From NCBI RefSeq assembly GCF_034424525.1, contig NZ_CP139979.1, forward strand, positions 3,807,001 to 3,871,000: a stretch of 64,000 bases of DNA. The letters run 5' to 3'. The stretch is from Sphingobium yanoikuyae. GTDB lineage: Bacteria > Pseudomonadota > Alphaproteobacteria > Sphingomonadales > Sphingomonadaceae. Made by a program: the position numbers and the translations under genes. Below the pieces are notes generated by a model that was not told where the DNA came from, did no database searches, and saw nothing but the letters and a program-made list of their open reading frames with translations. Positions 34,986-43,343 of this stretch are shown one piece after another (the stretch's first letter is position 1; the number at the start of each line of letters is the position of its first letter).

Positions 34986-35435
34986 ATGAGTCTGTCCCTG
35001 AAAATGCGCGATGTCTTCGTTCGGCGGATCGAGGCACTGCTGCCTGATGCACTGCTGCTGCTGGTCGCCCGCTTGGGTATTGCGGCCATATTCTTCCTGT
35101 CGGGGCGAACGAAGGTGGAGGGCATCATCACCATCACTGACAGCACATATGAGCTGTTCCGCACCGAATATGCCCTGCCGATCGTCCCCCCCGACCTTCC
35201 TGCAACAGTGGCGACCTGGGCGGAGCATCTCTTCCCGATATTGCTGTTGCTGGGCCTGTTCACACGGCTTTCGGCGCTCGCCCTGCTGGGCATGGCCCTG
35301 GTTATCCAGACATTTGTCTATCCCGAAGCATGGCCGACCCATCTCAGCTGGGCCGCGATCCTGCTTCCCCTTGTCGCCCGTGGCGGCGGCATCTTCTCCA
35401 TGGATGCGCTCATTTTTCCCCGATCAAGGATGTGA
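34986..35435 (+). CDS. DoxX-family membrane protein
   Basis: A 149-residue inner-membrane protein with four helices: [24 protein letters not shown] (DoxX signature), [35 protein letters not shown], then [24 protein letters not shown]. DoxX proteins of bufferin operons are of unknown role, perhaps redox of the quinone pool or metal handling. It lies 53 bases after bufA2 on the same transcript, with GGAGACG before the ATG. Confidence 0.87.
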   Translation: MSLSLKMRDVFVRRIEALLPDALLLLVARLGIAAIFFLSGRTKVEGIITITDSTYELFRTEYALPIVPPDLPATVATWAEHLFPILLLLGLFTRLSALALLGMALVIQTFVYPEAWPTHLSWAAILLPLVARGGGIFSMDALIFPRSRM

Positions 35436-35833
35436 GGCCTAGCTAGCGCCAGGAATTTTGCCTTGCCGCGACCGATATTCCCCCGCGCCGCGTTTACGGG
35501 AGGCCGGCTTCGCAGGGCGGACTGCGAACGCCAGATGATATGAAAAGCTGTCGTTGGGCCAAGCCAGTTGGGACGGCGGAATGATCCCACGGCCGGGTGG
35601 TCGGATGCATCACAACCGACCCTAGTCGGACGCTCAGCGAGCAAATTTCGCTTCCCAATTGCAGACCGTCCGATATTCCTACGGCTCCCGGCCAGATTAC
35701 GCCGATCGAGCGGCCAGCGGTAGGTTCTGCCAGAAGCTGCCGCTGGGGTTCGGGGAAGCGCAATCAGCAACAATCGCGATTGTTGCCTTAAGGCTTGCGG
35801 GAAGTGGGGAGCTTGCACCAAATATGCGGCGCA
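35436..35833. other. Intergenic stretch with a perfect palindrome
   Basis: About 400 bases without a supported gene. Near its end, at 35767-35786, is a perfect 20-base palindrome, GCAACAATCGCGATTGTTGC, 47 bases before the HEPN gene ATG. It looks like a dimeric repressor operator. Confidence 0.55.
35767..35786. promoter_or_regulatory. 20-bp perfect palindrome, candidate operator
   Basis: Ten bases on each side are fully symmetrical, with no spacer, so it is a better match to a transcription-factor half-site pair than to a hairpin terminator (there is no T run). Position just before the HEPN-motif gene suggests autoregulation or control by a regulator elsewhere in the island. Confidence 0.5.
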
Positions 35834-36265
35834 ATGGAAAACCCTTACGAAACCGCCAAAGCGTTCGCACTTGATTTCGGGCGGACGGAATATGCGCTCA
35901 AGCGCTCCGACTACCTTCGAAAGAACAAGGACGTCGCCGAAGCGGACTGGGACTCATTCGCCGGCGATCTCGGCACGGATTTTTTCGCGCATATTGTCAA
36001 GAAGGAGATCGCCAAGACACTCATTGGCGATCCACCGCGTCGACTGATGGCAGACATGACTTGGTCACCAGAGAAAACCGCGCCGCTCACCAACGTGCAC
36101 GAGTTGATAATTCAAGGCGTATGTCGCGTGCGGAATAGCTTTCTTCACGGAGAAAAATTCACAGGCGGACCAGAGGGGCAGTGGGATCGCGACCTTACGC
36201 TGGTCAAAGAGGCGCACGCCGTGCTGACGGAAGCAATGGCCTTCGGGCACCTCACGCACGATTGA
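35834..36265 (+). CDS. HEPN-motif protein, possible toxin/defence component
   Basis: A 143-residue all-helical-looking protein. In its second half, NVHELIIQGVCRVRNSFLHGEKFTGG contains RNSFLH (R100 to H105), the Rx4-6H motif of HEPN ribonucleases. The N-terminal part (MENPYETAKAFALDFGRTEY) has no recognised family. HEPN proteins act as RNase toxins in many toxin-antitoxin and phage-defence systems; no MNT-type antitoxin gene is next to it. It could instead be a non-catalytic HEPN. A palindrome lies just upstream. Start at 35834 is favoured over 35795 by position of the fold. Confidence 0.65.
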   Translation: MENPYETAKAFALDFGRTEYALKRSDYLRKNKDVAEADWDSFAGDLGTDFFAHIVKKEIAKTLIGDPPRRLMADMTWSPEKTAPLTNVHELIIQGVCRVRNSFLHGEKFTGGPEGQWDRDLTLVKEAHAVLTEAMAFGHLTHD

Positions 36266-36281
36266 GTAAGGGTTACGGCGA

Positions 36282-36374
36282 ATGCGCTTCACAAAATCCG
36301 AAGGGCTGACAGAGTCCGAAGCGCTTCTTGCCTCGCTATGCGAGCAATCGTTCTTTGCGCTGTGGACATATTCG
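36282..36374 (+). pseudogene. N-terminal fragment of a conserved hypothetical gene
   Basis: LTESEALLASLCEQSFFALWTYS matches the first 30 residues of a widespread family starting with (S/T)ESEx2LxxLCExSFLxLWSYPN. The continuation (P-rich, then frameshifted) is gone by about 36400, so this is a remnant. The family is of unknown function, often near restriction or defence genes. Low confidence. Confidence 0.35.
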
Positions 36375-36525
36375 CCACGACCTTGGTTATTTCGTCGAAG
36401 GCAAGATGCAGGAGCAGCTGTTGGACGTCGAGGAGTATCCAGGTTCGTCTTGATGACAGGGTAATGCCCCGATCCGGTGGCCAGTAGCATGGACCTACGC
36501 GCGAACCTGTTCTAATCTTGTTCCC

Positions 36526-37200
36526 ATGGCGAGCGCTTCTGCCCCGACCGATTCCGACGATGATTCTCACGGCATCCTGCCGTCCCAGTTCCTGCGGGAG
36601 AGGCGGCCGGAAATCTATTCCGACTCCGCTGGTCGGACGGACTATGAGCTCGACAGGGCGGTCTTCGATTATCACCTTGAGACGCTGACCCGGCGTAACC
36701 AGACTCACGATTTCGAGATCTTTTGCCGAAAACTCTGCGAACGCGCGATCTGTCCCAACCTTAGAGCGCAAACCGGTCCAGATGGCGGCGGTGACAGCAA
36801 GGCCGATGGCGAGAGCTTTCCCGTTGCCGACGAACTCAGCGATATCTTCTTTGAGGGCGAAGCCAATTCGGGCCGCGAACGCTGGGGCTTTGCATTCAGC
36901 GCCAAGGGAGAATGGAAGCGAAAGATCCGCGAGGATGTTGACGGGCTCATAAAGACCGGCCGCAGCTACGACCGCATCGTTTGCGTGACGAGCCAGTATA
37001 TCAAATCGAAGGAGCGCGCAGCGCTTGAAGACGAGCTTTCACAAAATACCGGCGTTCCGATCACAATCCATGACCGGACCTGGGTTATCGCCCAGGTTCT
37101 CGACCATGGGCGCAAGGATCTTGCCTACAACTATCTCGGGGTTGGGAAGGAGGTCATCGACTGTCCGGCGTCAGCACCCATGGCACAGATTATGGGTTGA
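36526..37200 (+). pseudogene. Nuclease-like N-terminal domain, gene cut by the IS3 element
   Basis: 224 residues are left. HDFEIFCRKLCERAICPNLRAQTGPDGGGDSKADGE, then RERWGFAFSAKGEWKRKIREDVDGLI and RIVCVTSQYIKSKERAALEDEL, resemble a restriction-endonuclease-like (PD-(D/E)xK, Mrr-type) domain with D in GGGDSKAD and a distal E/K pair, as found at the N-terminus of large STAND-type defence ATPases. The last codons (AQIMG, stop) come from the IS end at 37181. The remainder of the gene is absent on the other side, where an unrelated Crp fragment starts. Confidence 0.65.
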
Positions 37201-37246
37201 GATTTAAGGAGGGTTTGGGCTTCGTCGTAGTGACGAAGGAACGCAG

Positions 37247-37633
37247 ATGAAGCCCAAACCCTCCTTGCGAAAATCGCCGACGAAGGCCTCTGCCGAAGCC
37301 GTGGTGAAGGATATTCGCCGACAGACGCGGCGGCATTTCTCGGCCGAAGACAAGATCCGCATCGTGCTCGACGGATTGCGCGGCGAGGACAGCATCGCCG
37401 AACTGTGCCGGCGTGAAGGCATTGCCCAGAGCCTCTACTACACCTGGTCGAAGGAGTTCATGGAAGCCGGCAAGCGCCGTCTTGCCGGTGACACCGCCCG
37501 CAGTGCGACAACGGGCGAGGTTCAGGACCTGCGCCGCGAAGCCCGTGCCCTCAAGGAATGCGTGGCCGATCTGACGCTGGAAAACCGTCTGCTCAAAAAA
37601 AGCATGATCGCGGATGGGGGCGACGACGAATGA
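37247..37633 (+). CDS. IS3 transposase OrfA
   Basis: A 128-residue helix-turn-helix protein (FSAEDKIRIVLDGLRGEDSIAELCRREGIAQSLYYTWSKEFMEAG) with a leucine-zipper-like C-terminal part (ALKECVADLTLENRLLKK). A7 at 37595-37601 (AAA AAA A read in codons) is a typical -1 slippage site in IS3 elements. The stop overlaps orfB ATG (ATGA). Residues before the HTH are basic and suit IR binding. Confidence 0.9.
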   Translation: MKPKPSLRKSPTKASAEAVVKDIRRQTRRHFSAEDKIRIVLDGLRGEDSIAELCRREGIAQSLYYTWSKEFMEAGKRRLAGDTARSATTGEVQDLRREARALKECVADLTLENRLLKKSMIADGGDDE

Positions 37634-38610
37634 GGTACCCTGCCGCAGAAAAGCTGGAGATCATCAGGATCGTCGAGCAGTCGCACCTGCCCGCCAAGCA
37701 CACGCTGGATAAGCTCGGCATTCCCCGCCGGACGTTCTACCGCTGGTATGATCGCTTCCTCGAAGGCGGCCCCGAATCGCTGGAGGATCGCCCCTGTGCG
37801 CCAGGCCGGGTGTGGAACCGCATTTCCGAGGATGTCCGCGAGCAGATCGTCGAGATGGCGCTTGATGCGACCGAACTCTCCCCCCGCGAACTGGCCGTGC
37901 GCTTCACCGACGAGAAGCGCTACTTCGTGTCGGAGGCCACGGTTTACCGCCTGTTGAAGGCGCACGACCTGATCACCAGTCCGGCCTATACCGTGATCAA
38001 GGCCGCCGACCAGTTCCACACGAAGACCACCCGGCCGAACGAGATGTGGCAGACAGACTTCACCTACTTCAAGATCATCGGGTGGGGCTGGATGTACCTT
38101 TCGACCGTGCTCGACGACTATTCGCGCTACATCATCGCCTGGAAGCTGTGCACCAACATGCGCGCCGAGGACGTCACCGACACGCTCGACCTCGCTCTCA
38201 AGGCCTCGGGTTGCGATAGTGCCACGGTGCTGCACAAGCCCCGGCTGTTATCGGACAACGGCCCCGGCTACATCGCGGGCGAACTCGCCGAGTACATCGA
38301 GGCCCAGCAGATGAGCCACGTTCGCGGAGCCCCGTTGCATCCGCAAACTCAGGGCAAGATTGAGCGCTGGCACCAGACCTTGAAGAACCGCATCCTGCTG
38401 GAGAATTACTTCCTGCCCGGCGACCTCGAGGCCCAGATCGAGGCGTTCGTGGAGCACTACAATCACCAGCGCTACCACGAGAGCCTGAGCAACGTGACCC
38501 CGGCAGACGCCTACTTCGGCAGGGCTCCCGCCATCATCAGGCGCCGCGAAACCATCAAGCGAAAGACCATCGAACATCGCCGCTTGCTTCACCGCAAGCT
38601 CGCCGCCTAA
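37630..38610 (+). CDS. IS3 transposase OrfB (DDE integrase domain)
   Basis: A 326-residue transposase with an N-terminal HTH (KHTLDKLGIPRRTFYRWYDRFLEGG) and a C-terminal rve/DDE domain: MWQTDFTYFKI (first Asp), LLSDNGPGYIAGEL (second Asp) and HPQTQGKIERWHQTLKNRIL (Glu). All three catalytic residues are present, so it is probably active. It can be made alone or as an OrfAB fusion by slippage. It is read in the same direction as the truncated gene on its left. Confidence 0.92.
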   Translation: MRYPAAEKLEIIRIVEQSHLPAKHTLDKLGIPRRTFYRWYDRFLEGGPESLEDRPCAPGRVWNRISEDVREQIVEMALDATELSPRELAVRFTDEKRYFVSEATVYRLLKAHDLITSPAYTVIKAADQFHTKTTRPNEMWQTDFTYFKIIGWGWMYLSTVLDDYSRYIIAWKLCTNMRAEDVTDTLDLALKASGCDSATVLHKPRLLSDNGPGYIAGELAEYIEAQQMSHVRGAPLHPQTQGKIERWHQTLKNRILLENYFLPGDLEAQIEAFVEHYNHQRYHESLSNVTPADAYFGRAPAIIRRRETIKRKTIEHRRLLHRKLAA

Positions 38611-38666
38611 CATCAAGCCCCAGACGAGGCCCGCTCTCCGCTAATCCACGATCCCATCTGTGCCAA

Positions 38667-38963
38667 ATGTTTCGACGACGGACAATCGGGCTTGGGAGCG
38701 CCCGCCTCGCATTACCGCTTACTCAGGAAGATCTCGCCGATGCTAGCGGGCTGACTGCTGTGCATGTCAACCGCATGCTTCAACGAATGCGCAAGGAGGG
38801 CTTGATCGAAATGGCCAACGGCCAGCTCTTCGTCCCTGATGTTAGGGCTCTGCGTCAAAGTTGCGGCTTCGACCCAAATTATTTCCATCTGAGGCTTTCC
38901 GACGATTATCCGTCTGACCGTCCGGAGCATCTGAGCGATGCGACATTGGAATCTTTGGCATAG
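38667..38963 (+). pseudogene. C-terminal piece of a Crp/Fnr-type regulator
   Basis: The frame from just outside the IS end reads as the HTH_CRP domain: LALPLTQEDLADASGLTAVHVNRMLQRMRKEGLIEMANGQLFVPD. The cyclic-nucleotide-binding domain (about 150 residues) is missing. Its boundary coincides with the right end of the IS3 element, so a deletion removed it. Confidence 0.8.
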
Positions 38964-39234
38964 GCTGACCTCGTGGCGGCGTGCGTAATCAAATCGAAGC
39001 GACGATGCCTGCGTCGCCGCTGCTATCGCGCGGTTTGACCATTATTGTCTCGCCCATGAATGATCGGCCCGGTGAGGATGATCGGCGTTATCGGTTCGCA
39101 AAAATCCGGCGTGTAGGAATGCTTGAGCTCAAACCCAAGCCGGACTGAATCAGCGCCATTGGCGCTGGGGGCGGCCAAACCTACAATGGCGCCGTTGATC
39201 CTCCTTTGGCGGCGATTGCTCTATCGGATGTCTA

Positions 39235-39978
39235 TCATGCATCTGATGACGGACTCCCTAGCCGGACCCATGCATCATGATGGGCGAAGCATGGTGGAAT
39301 ATTCGCCGTCATTTTCTGCAGTCCCTCAATATCGATAAGCCTCACCAGCGCCTTGCGCCGCTCGAGCAATCCGCTGCTATCCAATCGCTTCAGGGTCCGA
39401 TTGACATGCACAGCAGTCAAACCAAGCAGTTCACCGAGTTGTTGCTGTGTGAGGGGAACCTCAAACCGGTTTTCCTTCGCCAGCCCTGACGATTTCGCCC
39501 GATCATACAGGTCAAGGAGAAACGCTACCATCCGCTCGAGCGCGGAGGTCGCGCCCAGCCAGGACAGTTTCTGCATGAGCGCCACTCGCTCCTTCTGCGT
39601 GCTAAGGAACAGGCCTGTAGCAAGACGCGGATTGTCCATCAGCAATTTGCCGATGGCGGCATTTGGGATAGGGCAAATAACTGCATCTGTAAGGGCTTCC
39701 AGCGTTTCGCCAGCATGGACGAGGGAAAGGCTGGGGAAGCCGAGCATGTCGCCCGGCAGATGCACTTTGACAATTTGTCGACGACCGTCGCGCAGCATCA
39801 CAGAGGAGCCGACCCACCCCGCCAGAAGGAAGAAGACGCCGGCAACCTGGTCGCCTTCTCGGCGGATGATATGATGCCGCTTTACGGACCGCTTGCTGCT
39901 CGTCCACCCTTCTGCGATCCGAGTTTCCGCAGGCGTGAGAGGCACGAATTCTTCAAGGCGATGATAAGGTGGCAGCAT
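39235..39978 (-). CDS. Crp/Fnr-family transcriptional regulator
   Basis: A 247-residue regulator. The cNMP-like sensor is residues about 30-130 (RRHHIIRREGDQVAGVFFLLAGWVGSSVMLRDGRRQIVKVHLPGDMLGFPSL), with no Cys cluster, so it is not an FNR iron-sulfur type. The HTH is VPLTQQQLGELLGLTAVHVNRTLKRLDSSGLLERR. The start at 39978 (MLPPYHRLEEFVPLT) is preferred over 40047. Related proteins in sphingomonads carry this PLTPAE opening. Target genes unknown; nearby stress genes are candidates. Confidence 0.85.
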   Translation of the reverse strand: MLPPYHRLEEFVPLTPAETRIAEGWTSSKRSVKRHHIIRREGDQVAGVFFLLAGWVGSSVMLRDGRRQIVKVHLPGDMLGFPSLSLVHAGETLEALTDAVICPIPNAAIGKLLMDNPRLATGLFLSTQKERVALMQKLSWLGATSALERMVAFLLDLYDRAKSSGLAKENRFEVPLTQQQLGELLGLTAVHVNRTLKRLDSSGLLERRKALVRLIDIEGLQKMTANIPPCFAHHDAWVRLGSPSSDA

Positions 39979-40252
39979 GATCTCTCCGAAGGTCCGGAGT
40001 GTCCATCCGCCATTCGCTAACCAAGCGCACTTACAAGGATCAGTCAAAAGCCAGCATTTTTCACCGAAAGTTCAATGCGATTGATGCAGTTTATCCGATC
40101 CGCTCTGCAGGCTTCAAGCGCACGAATTCATCCGATCACGCATAAGGCCCACAGCCCTGATTTCGATCAATATGCCAGGCATCGTTCCCAATTTGGAAGA
40201 TGCCAGCTGCTATTTCGAAAGCGGGTACTGAGAAACTCACGATCCAGCATGA

Positions 40253-40462
40253 TCAGGACCTTTCTTGAAATTGGCGCCACCAGGGCATTTCTCCCCGCAT
40301 ATGGCCTTCATCCTGTGTGAAATGGTCCATGATATCGTTCATATGTTCAGCACAGGCGCGCACCAGCACCCAGCTTGGATCGCTCATATTTTGTCTGGCG
40401 AGATCCCTTAGGAGGGCAATCTCCTCCGCCATCAGCGTCAGTGCTTCGACATCATCACGCAT
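40253..40462 (-). CDS. Small hypothetical protein
   Basis: A 69-residue helical, acidic protein (MRDDVEALTLMAEEIALLRDLARQNMSDPSWVLVRACAEHMNDIMDHFTQDEGHMRG). No family recognised. The ATG is preceded on the minus strand by AGAGGAGCC within 30 bases. It is divergent to the histidine phosphatase gene, 145 bases apart. Probably real from its composition. Confidence 0.5.
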   Translation of the reverse strand: MRDDVEALTLMAEEIALLRDLARQNMSDPSWVLVRACAEHMNDIMDHFTQDEGHMRGEMPWWRQFQERS

Positions 40463-40607
40463 CTGAAATACCTGGCCTTTCCCGGCTCCTCTCACTGGCT
40501 TCAACACGATGCCGCCAGGAAATATCCGCGATCCCAATCTCCTGCTGCGCAGGAAGCGGGATCATTTGCGCCGCCCATCCATTTCTGGGCAAAGGAGAAA
40601 CGCGGTG

Positions 40608-41372
40608 ATGCAGATGCATTGGCCCAGGACCTTGACGATTGTTCGTCATGGCCAGAGTGCAGGCAATGTCGCACGCGACGCTGCCATGCAGGCTGATATC
40701 GAACGCATAAATTTGTCGGATCGCGATGCCGACGTACCTTTGAGCGACCTTGGATGCGATCAGGCTCGCGCGCTCGGTCGCTGGTATTCCACACGGACAA
40801 TCGGTGCGCGTCCTGATGTACTCCTCGCATCGCCCTATCGGCGCGCTTGCCAGACCGCGGATCTTTTCCGTAGCGCCGGAGGCTGCGAGGACGACATCGA
40901 AATTCTTTTTGATGAACGGCTGCGGGAAAAGGAATTCGGGATCCTCGACGGGCTAACCGCTACAGGAATACGTAGCATTGAACCGCAGCAGGCCGAGTTT
41001 CGCAGGATCCTGGGGAAATTTTATCATCGTCCGCCAGGTGGCGAGAGCTGGTGTGACGTCATACTACGCTTGCGATCAGTTATGGATACGATCGCGCTGC
41101 ATCATGCTGACCGGCATGTAATGGTCTTCACCCACCAGGTGGTAGTGCTGTGTCTGCGCTATATCATCGAAGGGATGACCGAGGCCGAGATACTACAGAT
41201 TGATCGTGAGGCAGACGTCGCCAATTGTGCGATCACCGAATATCAGTTTGATGAGGGCGAAGGCAAACGTGGTGGGCTATCCCTCATTCGTTACAATGTG
41301 ACTGCCCCGGTCGAACAGGAAGACATGCTTGTCACCCGCGCGCCCGACGCCATCGCGGGCGCTCGCGGATGA
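40608..41372 (+). CDS. Histidine phosphatase superfamily protein
   Basis: A 254-residue phosphoglycerate-mutase-like enzyme. The catalytic RHG is in LTIVRHGQSAGNVARD, then DVPLSDLGCDQARALGRWY, LLASPYRRACQTADLF (second Arg), LREKEFGILDGLT and the second catalytic His in VMVFTHQVVVLCLRYIIEG. GGAGAAACGCG precedes the ATG at 40608. It overlaps the hydrate dehydratase gene by four bases. Substrate unknown (small phosphoesters likely). Confidence 0.88.
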   Translation: MQMHWPRTLTIVRHGQSAGNVARDAAMQADIERINLSDRDADVPLSDLGCDQARALGRWYSTRTIGARPDVLLASPYRRACQTADLFRSAGGCEDDIEILFDERLREKEFGILDGLTATGIRSIEPQQAEFRRILGKFYHRPPGGESWCDVILRLRSVMDTIALHHADRHVMVFTHQVVVLCLRYIIEGMTEAEILQIDREADVANCAITEYQFDEGEGKRGGLSLIRYNVTAPVEQEDMLVTRAPDAIAGARG

Positions 41373-42268
41373 CTTGCGACGCGCTCGACGAAGCATGGCT
41401 TCTACGGCACCCACTGCCGGCCATTGAGCATGGCGCCGATAAGAATGGCCGCGGCCGTGTTCTCGTAGTCGGAGGCGCTGAATTCGTGCCCGGCGCGCTT
41501 CGCCTTACTGGCGAAGCCGCCTTGCGCGCCGGCGCAGGAAAGCTCCAACTGGCAACGGTGCAATCCTCCGCACTCTCTCTGGGCGTGTTAGTTCCCGAGG
41601 CTGCCATGATTGCCCTGCCTGCCGACAAAAATGGGGAAATCGCGCCAGAGGCCGCAGAAATGCTCGTGACGCGAATGGCAAACTGCGACACTCTTGTTCT
41701 GGGACCAGGCATGAGCACCTCAGTAAGCACCCAAGCATTCATCGAAAATATGCTCGCTCGCCTCGACTTTCCTGTTTGTCTCATCCTGGATGCCGCCGCT
41801 CTCGTCGCGCTGCGCAAGCTCGATCAGTCTCGATTGCACGGGAAAAATGTCATTCTCACCCCGCATCATGGTGAAATGGCTGCTTTAAGCGGCTTGTCTA
41901 TAGAAGCGGTTGAAGCGGACCCCGCTTCAGTTGCCATTGAAATGGCTGCTCGCTGGAATGCTGTTATTCTGCTCAAGGGCGGTAGAAGCCACCTGGCATC
42001 CCCTGAGGGAGAATGTCTCGCCTACACTGGCGGTTGTGTTGGGCTTGGCACAGGTGGCTCGGGAGATGTACTCGCCGGTCTTGTCGGTGGCCTTGCTGCG
42101 CGTGGCGCCTCTCCGCTCACGGCAGCCGCCTGGGGGGTGTGGATTCACGGTCCCGCTGGAACGATCCTGGCGAAGAAGGTTGGACAGATCGGTTTTCTTG
42201 CGCGGGAGCTTCTGCCGCTTATTCCTTCGATAATAGATGAACAGGTTGCTACGACGTCCACAAGGTGA
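41369..42268 (+). CDS. nnrD: ADP/ATP-dependent (S)-NAD(P)H-hydrate dehydratase
   Basis: A 299-residue ribokinase-fold enzyme that repairs hydrated NAD(P)H. Signature pieces: GRGRVLVVGGAEFVPGALRLTGEAALRAGAGKLQLAT, TLVLGPGMSTS, LILDAAAL, ILTPHHGEMAALSG and GTGGSGDVLAGLVGGLAARG (the anion hole and catalytic Asp). Only the dehydratase domain is present; the usual N-terminal epimerase (NnrE) is absent, so an epimerase should be elsewhere. It starts inside the phosphatase stop (ATGA). Metabolite repair fits the stress theme of the island. Confidence 0.92.
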   Translation: MTCDALDEAWLLRHPLPAIEHGADKNGRGRVLVVGGAEFVPGALRLTGEAALRAGAGKLQLATVQSSALSLGVLVPEAAMIALPADKNGEIAPEAAEMLVTRMANCDTLVLGPGMSTSVSTQAFIENMLARLDFPVCLILDAAALVALRKLDQSRLHGKNVILTPHHGEMAALSGLSIEAVEADPASVAIEMAARWNAVILLKGGRSHLASPEGECLAYTGGCVGLGTGGSGDVLAGLVGGLAARGASPLTAAAWGVWIHGPAGTILAKKVGQIGFLARELLPLIPSIIDEQVATTSTR

Positions 42269-42401
42269 TGGCATCCGGTTCGGCTATTCTGCTGCTCCCC
42301 TGGGGTGATCGCTCGTGAAAGCGTATGCACTGGCATAGGGGTTTTAGCTGAATAATCGCAGCAAAGGAAAAAGTTCTGGACTGCGGCCGATCCGCAGAAG
42401 G

Positions 42402-43058
42402 CTATTCTCCGGTTTGGTTATGGGGCGCCGCAACAGCCTTGGATTCGGGCGACTCTCGCTGCCGCAGGAAGATCGAGAGAAACACAAGGACGGCCGTCGA
42501 GAGAAATTCACTCTGCCAATTCTGGAAGGATTCAAACCAGAGTTGTGCGTCGCCAAGATAGGCCAATGTCTCCAGTGGTTTTTCTCCGTGCGCGATGGCC
42601 TCTTGCGCCGCGACCTTGGCGCTTTGTGTCCAGTGGATGACGAACGAAGCAATAAAGAGGGCAGCCAGAGTCAAACCGAGCGACTGCGCGTAGAGAGCGC
42701 GCCAAATTGGTCCCCATCGCAAGATTCTAGGTGCGCCGGGCTTGCTGGCCTGGAGGTCAAGGTCTGCGTCTCGCGGCGGGACGTCCGGGTCCTTGGACTC
42801 CGCCGAACCGCGCTGGATGAGAAAAGCGGTCAACACTACATAGGCTGACATCTGAAGGAACTCGCTCTCCCAATTTTCAAAGACGCTTGAGAGAAATTCG
42901 GGGCTGAAGCTGTAGGCGCTGAGTGCTAGCGCCTGCTCACCATGGCGGCGCGCATCCTCAATCTGAACATGCCAGCCGGCGACCCACTGTCCTATGATGC
43001 TTATACCAAACAACAACAGCAAGACGAGCGTCAGTCCGTTGTTTCGCAGCATGACCAT
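42402..43058 (-). CDS. DUF6766-like membrane protein
   Basis: A 218-residue membrane protein made of two similar halves. Each has a helix with GLTLVLLLLFGISIIGQW / GLTLAALFIASFVIHWTQS and a helix pair around FENWESEFLQMSAYVVLTAFL / FQNWQSEFLSTAVLVFLSIFL, so it is an internal duplication of four helices. The start at 43058 is chosen over 43088, because the EcfG promoter (43092-43116) predicts a transcript start at about 43085. Function unknown; stress induction predicted. Confidence 0.75.
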   Translation of the reverse strand: MVMLRNNGLTLVLLLLFGISIIGQWVAGWHVQIEDARRHGEQALALSAYSFSPEFLSSVFENWESEFLQMSAYVVLTAFLIQRGSAESKDPDVPPRDADLDLQASKPGAPRILRWGPIWRALYAQSLGLTLAALFIASFVIHWTQSAKVAAQEAIAHGEKPLETLAYLGDAQLWFESFQNWQSEFLSTAVLVFLSIFLRQRESPESKAVAAPHNQTGE

Positions 43059-43091
43059 TTTCCAATCGGACGAGTTGAGGACGCTCAAGCT

Positions 43092-43116
43092 AACGGCTCT
43101 TGCTAACGTCCGTTCC
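43092..43116 (-). promoter_or_regulatory. EcfG-type promoter, perfect match
   Basis: On the minus strand GGAAC, exactly 16 bases, then CGTT. This is the full consensus of the alphaproteobacterial general stress sigma factor, placed about 34 bases before the chosen DUF6766 start. Confidence 0.8.
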
Positions 43117-43343
43117 TAAAGCAGGTGACAGGTATTCGCGCCGGAAGCGCCTTACCAAGCCATTTATCGCGGACCCCGGCACCCGCTGCGGCACCAACAC
43201 TGATCTCCATCAATAAGATTTATCCCGGCGCTATGGGTCTATTGCTGCGGCAGTCGCGTTGAGTAGCGGCGAGACCAAGGATCGCCCTTGCTGCGCCCTC
43301 ATGCTGGCGCAGCCTATTTTCCTATGTCCAAGGAGCTATACCC

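Larger units (their letters stand above)
37181..38665 (+). mobile_element. IS3-family insertion sequence, complete
   Basis: A 1485-bp element. Terminal inverted repeats begin TGGCACAGAT at both ends (right end read in reverse), with weaker similarity after. It carries orfA and orfB with an A7 slip site. Neither end shows a short target duplication: CCCA/GTCA-side left flank and AATG right flank differ. Both flanking genes are cut at its ends. Confidence 0.85.
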
